From assembly GCA_016932965.1 (NCBI GenBank), contig JAFGBW010000211.1, forward strand, positions 1 to 6,030: DNA of 6,030 bases, written 5' to 3'. The position numbers and the translations under genes are program-made. Numbering within the stretch: position 1 is the stretch's first letter; the number at the start of each line of letters is the position of its first letter. The stretch comes from Candidatus Auribacterota bacterium (lineage in GTDB: Bacteria; Auribacterota; JAFGBW01). A model generated the notes under the pieces. It saw nothing but the letters and a program-made list of their open reading frames with translations. It had not been told where the DNA came from and did not search any database. Below are positions 1 to 5,195 of the stretch, piece by piece.

Positions 1-163
1 AGTGAAACAAGTCATGGAACAAAAACCGCTTCCTTCTCAGACAGAGGGAGTAACGGTTGTTGACGTGGATAACAAGATCATTGAAATTCAGCAATCCGAA
101 TGGCAGAACCTCTTAGACGAAACCGGTCAGGTGCAAACATCGCCAGAAAAAAAAGAAGAATAA
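1..163 (+). CDS. C-terminal end of an unidentified protein (5' partial)
   Basis: The frame is open from the left edge to a TAA at 161-163, giving about 53 residues. The visible part is hydrophilic. It has a short segment that looks like beta strands (VTVVDVDNKIIEIQ), then a probable helix (SEWQNLLDE) and a charged tail ending PEKKEE. No family motif is recognisable. A GTG at position 2 could in principle start a 53-residue protein, but nothing upstream is visible to judge it, and the tail of a longer gene is more likely. It ends 23 bases before the FlgT-N-like gene on the same strand, so it probably belongs to the same operon and may share its flagellar role. That link is inference from position only. 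Confidence 0.6.
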   Translation, partial: VKQVMEQKPLPSQTEGVTVVDVDNKIIEIQQSEWQNLLDETGQVQTSPEKKEE

Positions 164-170
164 ACGAAAG

Positions 171-177
171 AAGGAGA
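171..177 (+). promoter_or_regulatory. Shine-Dalgarno site that fixes the start of the FlgT-N-like gene
   Basis: AAGGAGA lies nine bases before the ATG at 187. An in-frame ATG at 100 would give a protein 29 residues longer, but it lies inside the upstream gene, has no ribosome binding site, and would bury the signal peptide behind a basic, hydrophilic extension. The start at 187 is clearly preferred. Confidence 0.8.
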
Positions 178-186
178 GATAATAAC

Positions 187-1311
187 ATGAAAAAATGGAA
201 CCGAATCGCAGGATGCTGTCTATGGCTTTTTATTGCAGCAAGCGGAATCCAAGCTGCTGAAAAAACCGTAGAAGGAGCCGGCATGGCCGCTGGAAATACG
301 GCCGCAGCTCATGATGAAGCCGTCAATAAAGCGCTCAGGAACGCCGTGGAAAGGGCTGTTGGAGTGATGGTGACCTCTGAATCGCTGGTCAAGAATTTTC
401 AATTAGTGGAGGACCAGATCTATTCCAAAGTAGAAGGATATGTCAAATCTTACGAAATCATAGAAGAAAATGTTGGCGCCGATAACATTACACGCGTGAA
501 AGTGAGCGCCGTGGTTGAAGAAACCAAACTGGAAGAAGATTTGGCTGCCATCAAATTGATCCTCAAGGCCAAGGGCAATCCCAGAACCATGGTGACCATC
601 CGCGAGACCGTTGATGGAACAGAAAGCAATACTCTTTCCAGTTCCGTTGAGCAGTTTTTTTCATCCAAGTCCTTTCCTATTGTGGATATGGATCAAATGG
701 AAAAAATCAAGGCCAGGGACGCTGCCGACGCTGAAACAGACCCACAAAAAGCCAAAGCCCTGGGAAACCGTTTCGGAGCTGAATTGATCATCAGCGGAAA
801 CGCACAGGCCCAGCTCTCCAGCCAGACAACGGCTTATAACGTGCCTGTGTATGCCTTTTCCGGAACGCTGGCATTCAAAGCAATTGACGCGAATTCCGGA
901 GCTGTCCTGTCCATCCTCAATGAAACGGAAACTGGCCGCGGAGGCAATCCGGCTCAAGCCAGTCAGCAGGCTTTCACGAAAGCCTGGGAAAAAGGCCGCG
1001 ATGCTTTCTTCGGCACACTCATGGAAAAATGGCGTTCATCCGTATTAAACACAACGGACATGATCCTTGTGGTTTCCAAGTGTTCCGCAGAAAAAAGAAC
1101 GGAGCTGAAAGATAAACTCTCTTCTGTTGAAGGAATTAAAGACTGCATTGAGAAAACATTCAATAACGGAGTATGTGAATTTGCGTTGGAAGTCGACGGT
1201 GCTGTTGCCGGGTCTCTCGACGAGAAAATAGTTGAGTCCATCCCGGATTTGAGTTTAACTGTAAAAACAGGCGATCGTCTGGATTTTGAATTTAAAGCCG
1301 ATTCTAACTAG
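187..1311 (+). CDS. Exported FlgT-N-like protein (flagellar envelope/assembly type)
   Basis: A 374-residue protein. Residues 1-23 form a classic signal peptide (MKKWNR, a hydrophobic core, then GIQA before AEKT), so it should be periplasmic or outer-membrane associated. Residues about 27-112 match the pattern of the FlgT N-terminal domain: VEGAGMAA, then a helix with DEAVNKALRNAVERAVG, then QIYSKVEGYVKSYEI and a beta strand RVKVSAVV. Residues about 130-280 look like the alpha/beta middle domain related to TolB-N/CsgG (TMVTIRE, SFPIVDMDQMEKI, GNRFGAELIISGNAQAQL). Residues about 288-370 form a separate small domain with a possible beta-alpha-beta-beta-alpha-beta order and cysteines 299, 320 and 330. 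In Vibrio, FlgT forms the H ring around the basal body; this protein is only distantly similar and lacks the SH3-like FlgT C-terminal domain, which is found in the next gene. The two genes are 24 bases apart. The family placement is fairly safe; an actual H-ring role is inference. The alternative is a general LPP20/TolB-like envelope protein. Confidence 0.72.
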   Translation: MKKWNRIAGCCLWLFIAASGIQAAEKTVEGAGMAAGNTAAAHDEAVNKALRNAVERAVGVMVTSESLVKNFQLVEDQIYSKVEGYVKSYEIIEENVGADNITRVKVSAVVEETKLEEDLAAIKLILKAKGNPRTMVTIRETVDGTESNTLSSSVEQFFSSKSFPIVDMDQMEKIKARDAADAETDPQKAKALGNRFGAELIISGNAQAQLSSQTTAYNVPVYAFSGTLAFKAIDANSGAVLSILNETETGRGGNPAQASQQAFTKAWEKGRDAFFGTLMEKWRSSVLNTTDMILVVSKCSAEKRTELKDKLSSVEGIKDCIEKTFNNGVCEFALEVDGAVAGSLDEKIVESIPDLSLTVKTGDRLDFEFKADSN

Positions 1312-1335
1312 CAATAAAAGGAGAGGGTTGAGTCT

Positions 1336-2364
1336 ATGAAACACGTTAAAAACACAGGACTAATATTATTGGCGATTGCACTTTGTCTGCCGGTCAAGGC
1401 TGACGTTAAAAAAGGGAAACTCGTCACCAACACAGGGAAGGGCCCTGTGGTTTCCGCTGTCTTGCCCCCGTTAAAAGGGCCGAAAAAATTTGTGGCTGTC
1501 CAGGGATTTGAAAACAAAGTGGAAAATCCCGATACTTACTGGTACCGGAATCCGAAACTTGGTTCCGGCATGAGTGACATGCTGGTTACCTCGCTCATGG
1601 ATACGGGATATTTCATCGTAATAGAAAGAGAGCAATTGGAATCGGTCATAGCTGAACAGGACCTGGCCGCATCCGGCAGGACAACACAGGCCGGCCATGC
1701 CAAAATCGGCAAGATCAATCAGGCTCAAACTCTTATCCGAGGGGCAGTGACTCTTTTTGAAGAAGGAACCAAAAAGAAAAAGGGGGGTATCGGAGGTGTT
1801 TTGGGAAATGTGGCCATAGGATTCGGCGGGGGAGGAAGCGAATCACAGGTGGGTGTGGACATCCGTATTTTTGATACAGCCACGAGCCAGATTCTGGCCG
1901 CTAAAACCTGTAAAGGTTACGCAAAAAGCAAAGGCAAAGGACTGACGCTTGGTATTGCCGGAACATCAGGAGGCAGACCCGCCGGATTGGCGTTAGGCGG
2001 ATCGGATTTTGAAAAAACGCCTATCGGCGACGCCACCCGTCAGGCCATCAACGCGGCTGTCAACTTCATTGTCACTGAATTGAACAAGATCCCGTGGAAC
2101 GGGAGCGTGATCAAAGTCACGCCTGAAGGAAAAGTCTACATCAATTGCGGCAGTAGAAACGGTGTCAATATCGGGGAAACTTTTTCCGTCTTCTTGAAAG
2201 GCGAAGATCTGATTGACCCGGATACCGGAGAAACACTCGGCAGTGAAGAAACTTACACCGGGGATGTCCAAGTGGTCTCAACGGCAGAAAAATATTCCAT
2301 TTGTTCCAAAGTTTCCGGAGGGGACATTAAAAAAGAAAGTATCATCCGCTGGAAAGGGGTGTGA
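1336..2364 (+). CDS. Exported CsgG-like protein with FlgT-C-like domain
   Basis: A 342-residue protein with a signal peptide (residues 1-22, ending PVKA before DVKKG). Residues about 52-254 fit the CsgG/HfaB family: VAVQGFENK (53-61), then LGSGMSDMLVTSL (75-87), GYFIVIEREQLESVIAEQ (91-108) and DLAASG (109-114). Two glycine-rich stretches (about 148-178 and 199-224) stand where CsgG has its two membrane beta-hairpins. Residues about 255-342 resemble the SH3-like FlgT C-terminal domain: GSVIKVTPEGKVYINCGSRN, GVNIGETFSVF, DPDTGETLG, then GDVQVV. CsgG forms an oligomeric outer-membrane channel for curli subunits, while in FlgT the related domain serves the flagellar H ring. No curli genes (csgA, B, E, F) are visible, and the neighbours favour a flagellar role. 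Unlike E. coli CsgG there is no good lipobox: Cys17 is preceded by Leu. The start is supported by AAGGAG at 1318-1323 and GAGGG at 1323-1327. A pore is possible but unproven. Confidence 0.82.
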   Translation: MKHVKNTGLILLAIALCLPVKADVKKGKLVTNTGKGPVVSAVLPPLKGPKKFVAVQGFENKVENPDTYWYRNPKLGSGMSDMLVTSLMDTGYFIVIEREQLESVIAEQDLAASGRTTQAGHAKIGKINQAQTLIRGAVTLFEEGTKKKKGGIGGVLGNVAIGFGGGGSESQVGVDIRIFDTATSQILAAKTCKGYAKSKGKGLTLGIAGTSGGRPAGLALGGSDFEKTPIGDATRQAINAAVNFIVTELNKIPWNGSVIKVTPEGKVYINCGSRNGVNIGETFSVFLKGEDLIDPDTGETLGSEETYTGDVQVVSTAEKYSICSKVSGGDIKKESIIRWKGV

Positions 2365-2367
2365 ATC

Positions 2368-3003
2368 GTGCCCGTCTCCATCAGGGAAAATGGCCAGCCC
2401 TTTGAGGCAGAATTCCATCTGAAGGGGGAGAGAATCCCCCTTCCTGATTTTGTCAGACAATTGAACGCCGAAGTGAATAAATATGGCAGGATCATCACGC
2501 GTTTTCAATTGAACGGGCTGGATTACGATTTGAATTCCCTGGATACCGATACCTGGGTGGTGTGTAACGATTCCATAGAGTTCGAAAGTGCGTCCCCGGT
2601 TGAAGTGGCAAAAAAAAGCGTACAGGAAATTTTGAATCAGCTCCCGACACTCGAGCAGGATGTAGAACAGATCCTCAATGAACTGGTCAAGGGAAACCGC
2701 GAACTCGCTTTCAGACTGTTTTCATCTTTCCTCAATGAATTCAGAGGCATCATTCAGATTTTCCAGACCATTGAAGCCATCTTTAGTTTGGATTATTCCA
2801 GGATACAGGGATCGGAAAAGACCCTTCACGATTTAAACGACCATCTGGTCAAGGTACTGACTGAAATGAAAACTGCCATGGGAAACGAAGATATGGTCAG
2901 TTTATCGGATCTTATGGAATATGAAATCAAGCCCATTATTACTGGAGACTTAAAAAAAGCACTCGTTGCTTTCTCCACCTTGTTGCAGGATGAACGATTT
3001 TAA
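2368..3003 (+). CDS. Conserved-looking protein of unknown function, coupled to Maf
   Basis: A 211-residue protein with no signal peptide or membrane segment, so probably cytoplasmic. The start is GTG, three bases after the previous stop, with GAAAGGGG at 2352-2359 as ribosome binding site. I do not recognise the family. Residues 1-75 look like a small alpha/beta domain (MPVSIRENGQ, then EAEFHLKGERI, a helix DFVRQLNAEV, then RIITRFQLNG, DTWVVCN and DSIEFES). Residues about 77-208 look entirely helical and acidic: EVAKKSVQEILNQLP, LEQDVEQILNELVKG, LAFRLFSSFLNEFRGIIQIF, HDLNDHLVKVLTEMKTAM and a final helix with LKKALVAFSTLL. Its last 14 bases overlap the start of the Maf gene, which suggests coupled synthesis. 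A cytoplasmic partner of Maf or a flagellin chaperone working beside it is a reasonable guess from position and helical make-up; the sequence does not prove it. Confidence 0.85.
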   Translation: MPVSIRENGQPFEAEFHLKGERIPLPDFVRQLNAEVNKYGRIITRFQLNGLDYDLNSLDTDTWVVCNDSIEFESASPVEVAKKSVQEILNQLPTLEQDVEQILNELVKGNRELAFRLFSSFLNEFRGIIQIFQTIEAIFSLDYSRIQGSEKTLHDLNDHLVKVLTEMKTAMGNEDMVSLSDLMEYEIKPIITGDLKKALVAFSTLLQDERF

Positions 3004-4843
3004 CTCAGCCCGCTGGGAAAATAATCTTGCGTTTTTTAAACTCAGCCGTCCGGAAATCCATTCACTGCTTATTGAAAAAGATCCGGAATTCAGGCAAACT
3101 GTCCGCTTTGAATCAGCCGGCAGTAAAGGGACGACCCATGTCACGTTTTTTCAGGAGGGCCGCTATTTCTCTCTTCACAGCAAAATGGATCCTTTCCGGG
3201 AAGCAGAGCGTTTCCTTGAACAATCAGCCATAGAAAAAAATCAAAATATTTGTTTTCTGGGACTGGGTCTGGGCTACCCCCTTATGGAACTATTGAAACG
3301 CCGGGAGCGGCCTGACTGGATCCTGATTATCGAAGGCGATATAAGGGCATTCTGGGCCTTTTGTCATGTGCAGGATGCTTCTTTTTTATTCAAAACACCG
3401 GGTTTATTTTTTCTCCTTTGCCCGTCTGAAGAACGGCTGTTTTCTTTTCTTCAGCCCCATGGTTTTACCATCATAGCCAATGGACTTAAACTGATCCCTT
3501 TTCCATCTTGTATCCGGTTCTTGGAAAAATACTATCATTCAATAAGAAAAAAAATCGATGATTTCCCCAGATGGGCCTATGCGAGCATCTCCACTCAAAT
3601 CAGGGCAGGTCCTATTTTTTCAGGCAATTTCTTTTTCAATATCATGAAAATGTCTTCGGCGATCCCTTTCAGGGTGTTCAAGGATGAATTCAAAAATATT
3701 CCTGCCGTGATTGTGGCTGCGGGACCCTCGTTGAAAAAAAACCTGATTCTGTTAAAGCAGATTCAGGGAAGGACGCTTATCCTGGCCGTAGATACCATAT
3801 TCAAGGTTTTATATGATCACGGGATCCAGCCTGATTTCGTGATCAGCACGGATTTCACCCAGAATGCCGGACAATATTTCGATTTTCTTCAGGAAAAAAC
3901 TCCGACGGTTCTTCTGGTTGATCCGGAAGTATTCCCCGGAGTTCCGGAAAAGTATCCGGGAGCTGTGGTATTTTATGAAATCGAAGGCAATTCTCTATGC
4001 GGGTGGAGCCGTCCTTTTCTGGGAGATTACGGCGTTCTGCCAAAAGGATTATCCGTGGCCCATACGGCTTTTTCAGCCGCCCTTTATATGGGTTCGGAAC
4101 CGGTGATCTTTTTAGGACAGGATCTGGCCTTCACCGGAGGACGGACTCATGTCAAAGGAGCACCTCACGGCGTGAACGTCGGGCCAGAATCCTCGCTTCT
4201 CGAAATCCGGGGCTGGTTCGGCCCGATTAAAACCTCCAATAACATGAAAGTCTTTCTGGACCATTATGAAGAACTCATTTCCGCTTCCGAACGGCGTGTC
4301 ATCAATTGCACGGAAGGAGGGGCTTTCATCAAGGGATGCGAACATAAATCATTCCGGGAAATCCTCCTGACTCATCCGTTCCCTCAAAACAACGAAATCC
4401 GGAAAAGAATCATGTCCCTTCTGGACGCTTCATGTGGAATCCGGAACACCTCCGGACTTATAGATGGCCTCAAAAAAGCGCAGAAAGAGCTGGATGTGCT
4501 GGCATCATTAAGCGGACAATTGCAAAAGGACGCGGAAGAAGTGGTCAACGCATTACGACAAAATAACCAGGGGCAGCTGAAAAAGCAGTTTCAAACTTTC
4601 GAAAACAGGACAAAAGACCTCGTGAAATTCTCCAACGTTCTAGCCATGATCCAGGATAATCTCTTTGAGGCAGTGCTCATCAAATTCAAGAAACACAAGC
4701 ATTCGCTCAATGAATTGGATTCCGTACGGAACAAAGACGAGATCCTGCAGATGCTTTCCGACAACCGGAAATACTTCGGTCACATTGAAAGAGCCTCGCA
4801 TACGATCAGCGAACAAATTGCGAAACATTCTGTCCGCGAATGA
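2990..4843 (+). CDS. maf: Maf-family flagellin glycosyltransferase (DUF115/MptE-like domain)
   Basis: A 617-residue protein of the motility-associated factor family, which in Helicobacter, Campylobacter, Magnetospirillum and clostridia attaches nonulosonic acids (pseudaminic or legionaminic acid) to Ser/Thr of flagellin in the cytoplasm before export. The N-terminal domain (about 1-230) has the family-like opening WENNLAFFKLSRPEIHSLL, a glycine-rich turn CFLGLGLGYPL (88-98) and LIIEGD (112-117). The central DUF115 domain (about 235-455) has VIVAAGPSLKKNL (240-252), AVDTIFKVLYDHGIQPDFV (266-284) followed by STD, FLGQDLAFTGGRTHVKG (374-390) and INCTEGGAFIKG (438-449), all typical motifs around the presumed CMP-sugar site. 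Residues about 485-617 are helical. The length is within the family range. The start at ATG 2990 gives the usual Maf N-terminus; a TTG at 2966 would add eight residues (LSPPCCR-containing) and has no ribosome binding site. The 14-base overlap with the gene before it implies translational coupling. The exact donor sugar cannot be read from sequence, and no sugar-synthesis genes are in view. Confidence 0.93.
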   Translation: MNDFNSARWENNLAFFKLSRPEIHSLLIEKDPEFRQTVRFESAGSKGTTHVTFFQEGRYFSLHSKMDPFREAERFLEQSAIEKNQNICFLGLGLGYPLMELLKRRERPDWILIIEGDIRAFWAFCHVQDASFLFKTPGLFFLLCPSEERLFSFLQPHGFTIIANGLKLIPFPSCIRFLEKYYHSIRKKIDDFPRWAYASISTQIRAGPIFSGNFFFNIMKMSSAIPFRVFKDEFKNIPAVIVAAGPSLKKNLILLKQIQGRTLILAVDTIFKVLYDHGIQPDFVISTDFTQNAGQYFDFLQEKTPTVLLVDPEVFPGVPEKYPGAVVFYEIEGNSLCGWSRPFLGDYGVLPKGLSVAHTAFSAALYMGSEPVIFLGQDLAFTGGRTHVKGAPHGVNVGPESSLLEIRGWFGPIKTSNNMKVFLDHYEELISASERRVINCTEGGAFIKGCEHKSFREILLTHPFPQNNEIRKRIMSLLDASCGIRNTSGLIDGLKKAQKELDVLASLSGQLQKDAEEVVNALRQNNQGQLKKQFQTFENRTKDLVKFSNVLAMIQDNLFEAVLIKFKKHKHSLNELDSVRNKDEILQMLSDNRKYFGHIERASHTISEQIAKHSVRE

Positions 4844-4855
4844 AAGATGCCAAGA

Positions 4856-4869
4856 CAGGAGTCAGGAGA
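4856..4869 (+). repeat. Tandem heptamer pair CAGGAGT-CAGGAGA
   Basis: Two adjacent seven-base units differ only in the last base. They start 12 bases after the Maf stop codon. This may be a remnant of a short tandem repeat; with two copies it could also be chance. Confidence 0.35.
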
Positions 4870-4981
4870 CAATATCGTTTCAGGTTTCGAGCTTCTTGCC
4901 CTTTGTGGCGTCTCACTCTTTCCCCATGATTTTCCTGAAAAAATGGTTGCATTAGAGTAAACCATGAAGAGCACGAAGGGG

Positions 4982-4998
4982 GCAGGCAAAACGCCTGC
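4982..4998 (+). other. Perfect 6-bp hairpin inside the palindromic element
   Basis: GCAGGC (4982-4987) and GCCTGC (4993-4998) pair perfectly around the loop AAAAC. It is GC-rich but is not followed by a T run, so it is a structural part of the repeat rather than a terminator. Confidence 0.55.
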
Positions 4999-5029
4999 AA
5001 TCTGAGATTTGAAATTTGTCGTTTAAACT

Positions 5030-5054
5030 TCATCATGCCTGTAAGGCATGATGA
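5030..5054 (+). terminator. Strong 11-bp hairpin, possible bidirectional terminator
   Basis: TCATCATGCCT (5030-5040) pairs perfectly with AGGCATGATGA (5044-5054) around the three-base loop GTA. It lies about 190 bases after the Maf stop codon. No uninterrupted T run follows on either strand, so intrinsic termination is doubtful. It might instead protect the 3' end of the operon transcript, or simply be the core of the repeat. Confidence 0.35.
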
Positions 5055-5119
5055 TGGTTCTTCATGATCTTCATGTACTTCATGGTAAAAGAATATTTTC
5101 TTTGCCTTCCTTGATTTAT

Positions 5120-5152
5120 CCGGACTTCGAGATGAGAGTGGTCTCATTCCGG
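5120..5152 (+). other. Two-step dyad upstream of the last gene
   Basis: The outer arms CCGGA (5120-5124) and TCCGG (5148-5152) enclose an inner stem ATGAGA (5132-5137) with TCTCAT (5142-5147) around GTGG. An asymmetric internal loop (5125-5131) separates the two stems. It ends nine bases before the promoter-like -35 box, so it could be a binding site or another repeat. No function can be assigned. Confidence 0.4.
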
Positions 5153-5160
5153 CATCCAAC

Positions 5161-5189
5161 TTGACGTCAGATATTATATGGGGTATATC
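5161..5189 (+). promoter_or_regulatory. Sigma70-like promoter of the last gene, overlapping palindrome TGACGTCA
   Basis: TTGACG (5161-5166) and TATATC (5184-5189) are separated by exactly 17 bases, each with one mismatch to the consensus. Transcription would begin near 5195-5198, that is at or beside the ATG at 5196, which suggests a leaderless or nearly leaderless message. The perfect 8-bp palindrome TGACGTCA (5162-5169) overlaps the -35 box and could be an operator. The assignment is by eye only. Confidence 0.45.
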
Positions 5190-5195
5190 CTATTC

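Larger units (their letters stand above)
4961..5086. repeat. Palindromic intergenic element with inverted 9-mer borders
   Basis: The left border ACCATGAAG (4961-4969) is the exact reverse complement of the right border CTTCATGGT (5078-5086). Over 20 bases at each end the match is 15 of 20. The right arm contains three tandem 9-mers of form NNCTTCATG (5058-5084), and the left arm has two 9-mers CATGAAGAG and CACGAAGGG (4963-4980) in the opposite orientation. Two perfect hairpins lie inside. Read on the reverse strand, the right arm gives a peptide rich in HEx triplets (YHEVHEDHEE), a kind of spurious peptide known from intergenic repeats of environmental bacteria. I take it as a dispersed non-coding palindromic repeat; copies elsewhere in the genome cannot be seen from here. 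No target-site duplication is evident. Confidence 0.6.
4844..5195. other. Intergenic stretch without a credible gene
   Basis: These 352 bases separate the Maf gene from the last gene. They hold a near-tandem heptamer pair, a palindromic element with hairpins, a dyad and a promoter-like sequence, each listed separately. Open frames here on either strand are short, lack ribosome binding sites and run through the palindromic repeat. The remaining part, about 4870-4960, shows nothing I can name. The change in neighbour type and the presence of a promoter suggest that the operon ends here. Confidence 0.7.

Noticed and set aside
100-186. Longer N-terminus for the FlgT-N-like protein from ATG 100
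   Set aside because: It overlaps the upstream gene, lacks a ribosome binding site, and would displace the clear signal peptide; the start at 187 has AAGGAGA in place.
1-186. Sigma54 or sigma28 flagellar promoter ahead of the FlgT-N-like gene
   Set aside because: No GG-N10-GC arrangement or sigma28-like boxes were convincing; the gene seems to be read from a promoter left of the window.
78-284. Minus-strand 68-residue frame with a hydrophobic stretch resembling a membrane segment
   Set aside because: It is antisense to the purine-rich ribosome binding region and signal-peptide coding region of the + strand gene, which automatically yields Phe/Leu-rich codons.
2966-2989. TTG start for Maf giving eight extra residues
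   Set aside because: No ribosome binding site, and ATG 2990 gives the N-terminus expected for the family.
4112-4345. Minus-strand 77-residue frame inside the Maf gene
   Set aside because: It is a shadow of the strongly supported DUF115 domain, with no start signals or recognisable motif.
4806-5159. Minus-strand 117-residue open frame containing YHEVHEDHEE
   Set aside because: It runs through the palindromic repeat and into the end of the Maf gene, has no ribosome binding site, and its composition is explained by the 9-mer repeat.
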